In this document: positions 54,019 to 62,236 of the stretch, piece after piece
Position numbering within the stretch: the first letter of the stretch is position 1
Layout: every line of letters starts with the position of its first letter
IMG/VR virus record: IMGVR_UViG_3300020810_001156
Coordinates: 1-64,000 of that record
DNA length: 64,000 nucleotides
Source: a virus
Direction: 5' to 3' (one strand)
Notes under the pieces: generated by a model
The model's database searches: none
What the model was told of the DNA's origin: nothing
The model's input: only the letters and a program-made list of their open reading frames with translations
Program-made: the position numbers and the translations under genes

Positions 54019-54028
54019 AATATTTATA
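54019..54028 (+). promoter_or_regulatory. putative late-promoter element AATATTTATA
   Basis: 32 nt before ATG 54051, with ATATTTATATAGAAAGGAA identical to the site before 36357. Confidence 0.55.
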
Positions 54029-54050
54029 TAGAAAGGAAAACATTTTAACA

Positions 54051-54584
54051 ATGGATACTGATAAATTAGTAAAAGCAATACAGATTATAGTTAAGGAGGA
54101 AATCAAAGTGATTCTTCCCAAACTCGTTAAAGAAGGTGTTAAGAAAGAAATGGCTAAGTTATTGAAAGAAAACAAAAAACTTAAAGAAGCTATTACACCA
54201 AAACAACCAACATTTATGGATTCAAATGTAATGGAAGAACCAGTTCAACCACAAAAAACATTTAGTAAGAATCCTGCATTAAATGAGGTATTGGCACAAA
54301 CACAACCCTTTAACTCACAACAAAGAAGTGGAACTAATGTTCCATCATATGCTGGGGCACCAACCGAAGTATCGTCTGGTACGATGAACTTCGATTCAAA
54401 CTCAGTACATACATTAGGTGCATCAAATATAGCACAACAAATGGGTTACGGAGATATGGCACCAAAACAAGGTTTAGGTGTTCATACTGGAAACGCTGGA
54501 TTGGATAAAGCACTAAATAGAGATTATAGTGGTTTAATGAAAGCATTGGATAAAAAGAAAGGTCCTTGGAGACCGGGAATGTAA
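54051..54584 (+). CDS. tail-associated protein upstream of gp25, 177 aa
   Basis: A helical Lys-rich N-terminus (KAIQIIVKEEIKVILPKLVKEG) precedes a low-complexity Gln/Asn/Gly/Met-rich region ending KKKGPWRPGM. Similar proteins sit next to gp25 in marine T4-like phages. Structural role inferred from place. Confidence 0.55.
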   Translation: MDTDKLVKAIQIIVKEEIKVILPKLVKEGVKKEMAKLLKENKKLKEAITPKQPTFMDSNVMEEPVQPQKTFSKNPALNEVLAQTQPFNSQQRSGTNVPSYAGAPTEVSSGTMNFDSNSVHTLGASNIAQQMGYGDMAPKQGLGVHTGNAGLDKALNRDYSGLMKALDKKKGPWRPGM

Positions 54585-54592
54585 TATAGATT

Positions 54593-55021
54593 ATGGCAGT
54601 TGAGTTAGGAAGAAGAATTGTTAAAGATACCATTGCATACGCAAATTATGCTATTGGTATTACATTACCATTAACTTTTGGTAAAAATACCTTTGAACAA
54701 TCTTTTCTAACTAAAGACCAAGTTAAATCAAATATTAAAAATCTTCTACTTACTAAAAGGGGGGAACGTATTTTACAACCTGAATTTGGTAGTGGAATCC
54801 AATCGTTATTGTTTGAACCAAATGTAGATGATTTAGAAGGTAGAATAGAAGATACAATAAACGAAAGTTTAGAACAGTGGTTACCTTATGTTACGGCAGA
54901 AGAAATTGATATTGAATCAACTGATGAATTGAGAGATAACAATAAATTAAATGTTTCAATTAAATTTAGAATTGGTGATGATATTAATTTAGAAACCTTA
55001 ACATTCACAGTTCAGGGATAA
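54593..55021 (+). CDS. baseplate wedge subunit gp25
   Basis: 142 residues. IKNLLLTKRGERILQPEFGSGIQSLLFEP (about 45-75) is the signature of the gp25/W family of contractile-tail baseplates. The end (NNKLNVSIKFRIGDDINLETLTFTV) is the usual beta hairpin. gp25 stabilises the junction of wedges and sheath. Next to gp6 as in other contractile tails. Confidence 0.88.
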   Translation: MAVELGRRIVKDTIAYANYAIGITLPLTFGKNTFEQSFLTKDQVKSNIKNLLLTKRGERILQPEFGSGIQSLLFEPNVDDLEGRIEDTINESLEQWLPYVTAEEIDIESTDELRDNNKLNVSIKFRIGDDINLETLTFTVQG

Positions 55022-55027
55022 TAAGAT

Positions 55028-57061
55028 ATGGCAATTACAAAAACAACAAAGAATTTTAAGGGTAGAGGTAAGGATATAAAATACCTCAATAAAGATTTTA
55101 CTGAATTCAGAACTAATCTTATTGAGTTTGCTAAAACTTATTTCCCAACAACTTATTCTGATTTTAACGAATCCTCTCCTGGTATGATGTTCATTGAAAT
55201 GGCATCTTATATTGGAGATTCACTTTCATATTATGTTGATGATACCTTAAAGGAATCATTAATGGTACATGCTGATGATATTGAAAATGTAATAGCACTT
55301 TCACAATACTTAGGATATAAACCCAAAGTATCCGCACCAGCAGTAACAACTTTATCTGTCTATCAATTAGTTCCTTCAACTGGAACTGGTGCAAACAATA
55401 CATTTGATGAAACATATCTTTTAAAGATAAAAGAAGGTATGATATTGGAATCTTCAAATGGAGTATCTTTTATTACAAAAGATGTAGTTGATTTTTCGGA
55501 TTCAACTGATAGAGAAATTACAATATACCAAACCGATTCGGTTACTGGAGAAACATCATTTTATTTAGTAAAGAAATTAGTAAAAGTTATTTCGGCAGAA
55601 GTAAAAACTGAAGAATTTACATTTGGTTCATATGAAGAATTTCAAAAAATTGATTTATTGGATACAAACATTATAGATATCTATGATGTACGAGATTCAA
55701 ATGGAAACAAATGGTATGAAGTTCCCTACTTAGCACAAGAATTGGTATTTGTGGATTATCCGAATACGGAAAGTAATGACCCAGACCTTTATCAATTTAA
55801 ATCAACAGTACCATATGTATTAAATACACTTAAAACATCTCGTAGATTTGTTAAACAGGTTAACCCAGATAGTACAACAACTATTCAGTTTGGTGCAGGA
55901 GACCCAACAGCGAATGATGAAACGATTATACCTAATTTAAAAAATGTTGGATTGGGATTACCCAATTCTATTTCTAAATTAGAAGAATCATTTGACCCAA
56001 CTAACTTTTTAAAAACCAAAACTTATGGTTCATCACCATCAAATACAACCATAACTGTAAAATATTTAGTTGGTGGTGGTGTAGAATCAAATGTTCAAAA
56101 AGGAACAATTACTCAAATTAGAAATAGTGAATTTGAAGAAGATACAACATTATTCACACCAACGCAGTTGGCAATTTATAATTCAGCTAAAAATTCAATC
56201 GCAGTAGATAATGAAGTTCCTGCAACAGGTGGTAAAGGTGGTGATACTATTGAAGAAATAAGACAAAATGCTTTAGCAAACTTTGGTTCTCAGAATAGAG
56301 CAGTAACTGCTAAAGATTATGAAGTAAGAGCATTATCAATGCCAACTAAGTATGGTTCGGTTGCAAAGGCATACGCTACGGCAGATGGTACATTAGATAA
56401 CAACTCACCATCATCAATTCTTTCTTCACCAAAAGCTCTACAAGAGTTTACTGATTTAGTGATGAGTTTTGTTGAGAAGCCAGATAGTGAAGAACCTGAT
56501 AGAAAAAGCGTTCAACAAGAAATACAAAAATATCTAACTGGAAAAACATCAAATGATAATGAAAAAAATAATCCATTCGCAATAAATTTATATTTGTTAG
56601 GGTATGATTCAAATAAAAAATTATCAAATCTTAATAGAGCAGTAAAGGAAAATTTAAAAACATATCTATCGGAATATAAAATTTTAACCGATGGTATTAA
56701 TATTAATGATGGGTTTATTATTAATATAGGAATTGAATTTGAAGTAATTACTTTAAAAAATTATAATAAAAGTGAGGTAATTTCTGATTGTATATCCGAA
56801 TTAAAAGATTATTTAAATATTGATAATTGGACATTCAACAATACAATTAATATTTCAGAATTAGAATTAATTGTAGCAAATGTTGATGGTGTTAGTTCAG
56901 TACCAAAATTAAAAATTGTAAATAAGTGTGGTGGAGAATATTCACCAAACTCATATAATATAGAAGCGGCGATTAAAGATAAGATTTTATATCCATCTTT
57001 AGACCCATCGGTTTTCGAAGTTAAATTTCCAGATTCGGATATTAAAGGGAGGGCAAGATAA
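55028..57061 (+). CDS. baseplate wedge subunit gp6 (baseplate J-like)
   Basis: 677 residues, close to T4 gp6 length. YLNKDFTEFRTNLIEFAKTYFP..YSDFNESSPGMMFIEMASYIGDSLSYYVD is the conserved N-terminus. GGKGGDTIEEIRQNALANFGSQNRAVTAKDYEVRALSMPTKYGSVAKA (about 400-445) is the baseplate-J core. It dimerises to link wedges in the baseplate ring. Overlaps the next gene by 1 nt. Confidence 0.88.
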   Translation: MAITKTTKNFKGRGKDIKYLNKDFTEFRTNLIEFAKTYFPTTYSDFNESSPGMMFIEMASYIGDSLSYYVDDTLKESLMVHADDIENVIALSQYLGYKPKVSAPAVTTLSVYQLVPSTGTGANNTFDETYLLKIKEGMILESSNGVSFITKDVVDFSDSTDREITIYQTDSVTGETSFYLVKKLVKVISAEVKTEEFTFGSYEEFQKIDLLDTNIIDIYDVRDSNGNKWYEVPYLAQELVFVDYPNTESNDPDLYQFKSTVPYVLNTLKTSRRFVKQVNPDSTTTIQFGAGDPTANDETIIPNLKNVGLGLPNSISKLEESFDPTNFLKTKTYGSSPSNTTITVKYLVGGGVESNVQKGTITQIRNSEFEEDTTLFTPTQLAIYNSAKNSIAVDNEVPATGGKGGDTIEEIRQNALANFGSQNRAVTAKDYEVRALSMPTKYGSVAKAYATADGTLDNNSPSSILSSPKALQEFTDLVMSFVEKPDSEEPDRKSVQQEIQKYLTGKTSNDNEKNNPFAINLYLLGYDSNKKLSNLNRAVKENLKTYLSEYKILTDGININDGFIINIGIEFEVITLKNYNKSEVISDCISELKDYLNIDNWTFNNTINISELELIVANVDGVSSVPKLKIVNKCGGEYSPNSYNIEAAIKDKILYPSLDPSVFEVKFPDSDIKGRAR

Positions 57062-58128
57062 TGGCATACTATTTTTTAACAGCATCAAAAGATGCATCGG
57101 TGTACTTACAACAACCCGACCAAAACGCTGGTTTAGATGAGGTATTAGAGGTTAGTAAGGTTTATTATGGTAACATCAAAGATGTATCCAGAGCACTTCT
57201 TAAATTTGATGTAACTGGATTATCATCTAGCTTAGCAGATGGGTCTGTAACAATGTCTGAAGCAACCCTTATATTAAAAGAAACCGAATCAGAAGAACTT
57301 CCATTAGAATTTACATTAGAAGCATATCCAATTTCACAAAGTTGGGAAATGGGTAATGGTACTCGTTTTGATGATATTACAACATCGGGTGTAACTTGGA
57401 ATAATAGAGAAGGTGATTCTACACTAAGATGGTTGGAAACATCTGAGTTTAGTAGTGTATCTACTGGTTCTTATGAAGGCAAAGGTGGAACATTTTATTA
57501 CGCATCTTCTTCATTACAAAACTTTGAATATAAAACTACCGATGTTTATATAGATATCAAAGATATTATGATTGATTGGATTAGTGGTTCTATTCCAAAT
57601 GATGGAATCATTCTAAAATTACCATTTTCAAAAGAAACAGATACAAATGATTATGGTATTCTTAGGTTTTTTAGTAAAGAAACAAACACCATTCATCAAC
57701 CAAAAGTTAGAATAGGTTGGGATGATACATCATTTTCAACTGGTTCGTTGACTGAGTTAACATCGGAAGAAATAAAAGTTGGAATTAAAAATTTTAAAAA
57801 AGAATATAAAGTAAATACAACTCCAAAATTAAGAGTAGTTGGTAGAGATTTATATCCAATAAAAACATTCTCATCAACATTACAATATAGTATTAGTAAA
57901 TTTTTACCAATAACATCATATTATCAAATATCCGACTATCATTCAGGTGAAGTAGTAGTTCCATTTTCAGATTATACAAAATTAAGTTGTGATTCCGATG
58001 GAAATTACTTTAAATTAAATTTATCTAATTGGGAAGTTGATAGGGTGTATATTATAGAATTTAAAGTTAGTATCAATGGAACTGATTATTTCTTTGATGA
58101 TGATTATACATTTAGCGTAATTTCATAA
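57061..58128 (+). CDS. tail protein with DNRLRE-like domain, 355 aa
   Basis: The N-terminal 230 residues (SKDASVYLQQPDQNAGLDEVLEVSK ... SRALLKFDVTGL ... GVTWNNREGDS ... IDIKDIMIDWISGSIPNDGIILKLP) follow the DNRLRE beta-sandwich pattern seen in secreted and tail proteins. A second beta domain follows. Probably a baseplate or fibre-attachment protein occupying the gp7/gp8 region of the operon. Confidence 0.6.
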   Translation: MAYYFLTASKDASVYLQQPDQNAGLDEVLEVSKVYYGNIKDVSRALLKFDVTGLSSSLADGSVTMSEATLILKETESEELPLEFTLEAYPISQSWEMGNGTRFDDITTSGVTWNNREGDSTLRWLETSEFSSVSTGSYEGKGGTFYYASSSLQNFEYKTTDVYIDIKDIMIDWISGSIPNDGIILKLPFSKETDTNDYGILRFFSKETNTIHQPKVRIGWDDTSFSTGSLTELTSEEIKVGIKNFKKEYKVNTTPKLRVVGRDLYPIKTFSSTLQYSISKFLPITSYYQISDYHSGEVVVPFSDYTKLSCDSDGNYFKLNLSNWEVDRVYIIEFKVSINGTDYFFDDDYTFSVIS

Positions 58129-58131
58129 ACA

Positions 58132-59448
58132 ATGTTTAAAAAGAATAGAGCACAAAAAAAGGCAGAATCTATAAAACGAGGTCAAGCTGGTATGGGTAAT
58201 GAAAAAGAACCTATGAAGCGTGGACTTGGTAGAGATGAGTTTGTCAAAAAACTTAAAGAAGGTGGTTCTCTAAATCTTCCTAAAAAAAACGAACGTGGTG
58301 TACGCATCGCTAAAAGAAATGTAGTTAAGGGAAGGCCAATTAATCCATTATCGGATGTAATTAAAAATAGACCATTTGATTCTACAACAATAGAACCAAA
58401 TGTAAATCCATCTACAATAAATTGGGATGGTGTTAATAGTGCTGATTATGATGAATTATATGGATATATTAGTGAGCAAGAAATAGATGGTGGTATCATA
58501 GGCGGTCAACTAATTAGACCTAAATATGATAGTGTTGAATTGGAAAAATCAATAGATACTAGAATATTTGAACTTATACCAAACACACCAGCACCACAAC
58601 CAGATACAGTACTTCGTTCAGTATATAATACAGCATTAGAACAAATAGAAGATTTAACTGCCGAGGTTGAAAGATTAAATAATGATGTTAGTAATTTAAA
58701 TTCAATAATAGCTGAATTAGAAAGTATAGTTGCTGCATTAAGAATAGAAACCGATAATGAAAAATTAAAAGCTAATATTGCAAATGACCAAAGAGATATT
58801 GCTAATACTCAAATTGCATCAACAACAATAGATTTACAAAACGCGGTACAAAACTCAATCAACGAAGCAATCGAAAGAGTTTCTTTAACCGCTAGAATAG
58901 AGGCATTACAAGAATCGTTTAGAGTACAAAAAGAACTAACTGAAGAAAGAGAAAAACAAAATGCTGCACAAAACGCATTAGAAGGATTAAATGGATTCTT
59001 CCAACAAACTGAAAATAGTGGATGGAAGATATCAGCAAACGATGTAAATGAAGAGGGTAAGAAGGGATTAAAAATTGCATCTCGTAAACCCGATGAAGTT
59101 TCGATAGTAAATGGTTCTAAGGGTGTTGCATTCTTTAACTTTACAACTGAAGAACAAACATTTACATTATCTGAAAGTATTAGTTGGCTTGACGGCCCTA
59201 AAACTTGGAAAGTTCCTGCTAGAAATGAACAATCTGCTGGTGTAACTACTGTTACATTTAAGTGGACACCTCTTGGTAAAACATCTAAAAGAAAACAAGA
59301 AAAAAGCGGAACTCTTATAATTAATACATCAGCTGGTGATAAATTGGAGATAAAAGCATATTATTGGAAACGAGTTAAGAGAAAAGACAAGTGGGGAAGT
59401 AGAGGTACTGCTCAAGTATTTGTTGGTGAAGATAAAACAGGTGGATAA
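58132..59448 (+). CDS. tail protein with central coiled coil, 438 aa
   Basis: A basic N-terminus is followed by a linker, then a long coiled coil at about 160-290 (EQIEDLTAEVERLNNDVSNLNSIIAELESIV). A C-terminal beta domain (IVNGSKGVAFFNFTTEEQTFTLSESISW ...) follows. A trimeric fibre or connector is likely. Overlaps the next start by 1 nt. Confidence 0.6.
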   Translation: MFKKNRAQKKAESIKRGQAGMGNEKEPMKRGLGRDEFVKKLKEGGSLNLPKKNERGVRIAKRNVVKGRPINPLSDVIKNRPFDSTTIEPNVNPSTINWDGVNSADYDELYGYISEQEIDGGIIGGQLIRPKYDSVELEKSIDTRIFELIPNTPAPQPDTVLRSVYNTALEQIEDLTAEVERLNNDVSNLNSIIAELESIVAALRIETDNEKLKANIANDQRDIANTQIASTTIDLQNAVQNSINEAIERVSLTARIEALQESFRVQKELTEEREKQNAAQNALEGLNGFFQQTENSGWKISANDVNEEGKKGLKIASRKPDEVSIVNGSKGVAFFNFTTEEQTFTLSESISWLDGPKTWKVPARNEQSAGVTTVTFKWTPLGKTSKRKQEKSGTLIINTSAGDKLEIKAYYWKRVKRKDKWGSRGTAQVFVGEDKTGG

Positions 59449-60716
59449 TGGCAATTAAAACATTTAAGGAAATAATAGAAAATAAAGGGTATCGAATTTC
59501 TACTAAAGATAGAGAAATTTTCGAAAAAGGAACCCTGCAATCTTTTTTCGGATTTTCTGATGCGGATATGATTGAGTTCATTGTTTATGATGCCAATGAT
59601 AATCAGCTTCCTCAGGGTGATGAAGGAAAGTTAGTTAGATACATTCCACTTAGTTCAGAAAACATTAAAGATTATTTTTTAATCGCAGATGGAACCGAAT
59701 TTCAGGCATTTAATTTTCCCAATGAATATTTTATTGATGCAGAACGATTAATTAATGAGGCGGGATATAATAATGGTATATTTAAAGCACAAATAACACT
59801 ATTAAATAAAAGAGTTGGATTTGATAACTTAAATGAAAAACTTTGGATTAAAGAAATATCTCCATCGAGAACTGAAGTAAAGTTACTACCGATTCGAAAT
59901 GAAGTTTCAGAAAAAACTGATTTATTAACCAGATTTAATATTATGGTAAATGGACAATCTTTTAGGGATGATATTTTACCATATATAGGGGAATTTGTTG
60001 AAAAAATAGATTCAAAAGAAATAGATTCATTTATTAAAAAGACATATACTGAAAAATGGTATAACAAATTAGTTTCTGAGTTTGGTGTTAGGGAGTTCGA
60101 TAGATTAATGACAAGAATACATAAACAATTTGCAGAAGCGATGAAATATGAATTTTTAAATAGAAATTCTTACATTGGTGATGTAAACTATGGTAAAAAG
60201 AAACCGACAAAAGAATCATTATCTTTATCAAAAGAAGCAGTGTACAAAACAGCTCAGAGAATCTTAATAGAATGTGTAGATAAATTTTTGCCACAAAGAA
60301 CAATTCAATCAAGAACAACTAGAGAAAATGAATTTGATGCTAGTAGAGATAAAGTTGGTAAAATTATAAGAACTAGAGAATCGGATGTAATTATTCAACC
60401 GAATGTGCCGGGTATTGAGGTAACAAAAGAAAAACCTCTACCACAAACAAAAGATGAATTTAAGGAATCAAAAAATTTAGAGGTAGCTATTAAAAAAGAA
60501 GTACCATCTGAATTACCAATTCCAAAATTTATAAAAGAAAATCCGATTAAAAGTAAAAAGAAAAGTATATTTAAAAATAAGTTTTTGGGATTGGGTACTG
60601 GTAAACGAATACCGCTTGAAAATGATAAGAGTGGTGCATTTACAAAAAGACCAAATCCAATAACAACACCAGTTACAAATCAAAGAGGTGGAGGAGGACC
60701 TTCTGATATAAGTTAA
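59448..60716 (+). CDS. tail/baseplate protein, 422 aa
   Basis: N-terminal domain MAIKTFKEIIENKGYRISTKDREIFEKGT... (about 1-140), a helical middle (EFDRLMTRIHKQFAEAMKYE), and a basic disordered tail ending RGGGGPSDIS, similar to the end of the protein at 36357. Operon position suggests a virion role. Confidence 0.55.
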   Translation: MAIKTFKEIIENKGYRISTKDREIFEKGTLQSFFGFSDADMIEFIVYDANDNQLPQGDEGKLVRYIPLSSENIKDYFLIADGTEFQAFNFPNEYFIDAERLINEAGYNNGIFKAQITLLNKRVGFDNLNEKLWIKEISPSRTEVKLLPIRNEVSEKTDLLTRFNIMVNGQSFRDDILPYIGEFVEKIDSKEIDSFIKKTYTEKWYNKLVSEFGVREFDRLMTRIHKQFAEAMKYEFLNRNSYIGDVNYGKKKPTKESLSLSKEAVYKTAQRILIECVDKFLPQRTIQSRTTRENEFDASRDKVGKIIRTRESDVIIQPNVPGIEVTKEKPLPQTKDEFKESKNLEVAIKKEVPSELPIPKFIKENPIKSKKKSIFKNKFLGLGTGKRIPLENDKSGAFTKRPNPITTPVTNQRGGGGPSDIS

Positions 60717-60721
60717 TAATT

Positions 60722-62236
60722 ATGCCAGCACCAATAAAAAATATCGATTATGATGAAGTATATGACCCTAATGAGGGTGATAATACTGGACCACAAGAGC
60801 CAGACCAAGACCCTGGTGTAGGTAATGGCCCTGCTACTGGCGATACTGGTGATACTGGTAATACTGGTGGTAATAGTGGAGGTAACTCACCAAAGGGACC
60901 TTATGGTGATACAGAAGACCCAGAAGAACCACCAAAGGATACTATCTCAGACCCTATTTTATTTATTATAAAAACTAATGAAAAGGGATTTTCAACTTTT
61001 GTAAATGATGAAAAAGTTGGTATAAATTCATTGGTAAGAGTTACAAGAGAATCATTAGCAAGAACTGGTGATAAAAAAATAAAAGTATCTAAAGAGGGTT
61101 ATGTATGTAACGAATACTACATCGTATCTATGTTAGATGATGGGGCTCCCATTATAGAAAATCAAGGATTAAAACCGGAAAACCAATTACTTGGAATAAA
61201 TACAAAAGCAATTTCTCTTATCAAATATGTTGATAATAAAATTGTAGAAGAAAAGGGTATTGCTAGTGTATCTTCTATTGATTTAAATTTTAAATTAAAT
61301 AAAAAACCAGTAAATACAGGCGGTGGACGTGATGAATATGAGGAACCAAGTAGTTATAAAGTAAATTTTTTAATAACTGGTGAGGGATTGCCGGTAAGTG
61401 TACTAAAAAATGGAAATAAAAATGCACAATTTTTTCCATCTATTGGACAGAGTTCATATGAAGATGTTGAAGGAACAAACTATGTAATAAGTTCAGCTGA
61501 TACTTCTTTGTATAGGATTACTCGTATTGATATTCTCAAACCAGATAATAAACCCATTATAATAGAAGCGGATGCTGGTGAATCGTTGGAAACAACATTA
61601 AAATTGACATCTGAATATAGTATTGGCATAGATACCGAAAAGATACCAGTTCCATTACCAGGATTAGACCCTCAAATATCATTGGTAAATGGAGACCCAA
61701 GAAAATATAATATTAACACTAAATCTGGAGTACCACTACTGGTTCAGATGAACGATGATGTGCAAGCAATAACAGTTGTAGTTGGTGATGATGTTTTGGA
61801 ATTTGATGATTTTGGTAGAGATAATTATGAGGAACCGGGTGGAAAGGTTGTTGGTATAACAATACCTCATAGGGTTTTTAACAAAATAGGACAATATAAT
61901 ATAAAATTATTTCCATTTTCATTTGATGATTATGAAAATCAAGTTAGAGAATCGGAACAACCTATTACTATAACACCAAAAGAAGTTACACCTAAGTTTG
62001 TACAAAACGAAAAAGAATTACCCCCACCACCACCAAAACCAGAGGATAAGGCTAATCCATATAAGCCAGTATCTACACCATCTGGTGGCTCTCCTCGTAG
62101 AGGTGGCGGAGGTGGAGGCGGAGGCCGAAACGAATTTATAGAAAGAGACGAATTTAATGATTTTGGAGATAGATTCGATGACTTTGGAAGAGATGATAGC
62201 ATCCTCAGACCTAATTATGATATAAGACAATTCTAA
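60722..62236 (+). CDS. virion-associated protein with Gly-rich and PEGA-like segments, 504 aa
   Basis: An acidic, Gly/Thr/Asp-rich N-terminus (about 1-75) includes four GDTGDTGNTG-type repeats. Then come PEGA-like beta repeats (FIIKTNEKGFSTFVNDEKVG ... KKIKVSKEGYVCNEYYIV). A Pro-rich linker leads to a Gly run followed by FIERDEFNDFGDRFDDFGRDD near the C-terminus. Overlaps the next gene by 1 nt; both start MPAP. Confidence 0.55.
   Translation: MPAPIKNIDYDEVYDPNEGDNTGPQEPDQDPGVGNGPATGDTGDTGNTGGNSGGNSPKGPYGDTEDPEEPPKDTISDPILFIIKTNEKGFSTFVNDEKVGINSLVRVTRESLARTGDKKIKVSKEGYVCNEYYIVSMLDDGAPIIENQGLKPENQLLGINTKAISLIKYVDNKIVEEKGIASVSSIDLNFKLNKKPVNTGGGRDEYEEPSSYKVNFLITGEGLPVSVLKNGNKNAQFFPSIGQSSYEDVEGTNYVISSADTSLYRITRIDILKPDNKPIIIEADAGESLETTLKLTSEYSIGIDTEKIPVPLPGLDPQISLVNGDPRKYNINTKSGVPLLVQMNDDVQAITVVVGDDVLEFDDFGRDNYEEPGGKVVGITIPHRVFNKIGQYNIKLFPFSFDDYENQVRESEQPITITPKEVTPKFVQNEKELPPPPPKPEDKANPYKPVSTPSGGSPRRGGGGGGGGRNEFIERDEFNDFGDRFDDFGRDDSILRPNYDIRQF

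Noticed and set aside
61939-62202. Minus-strand Pro/Ser-rich frame
   Set aside because: Antisense of the Pro- and Gly-rich codons in the virion gene at 60722.
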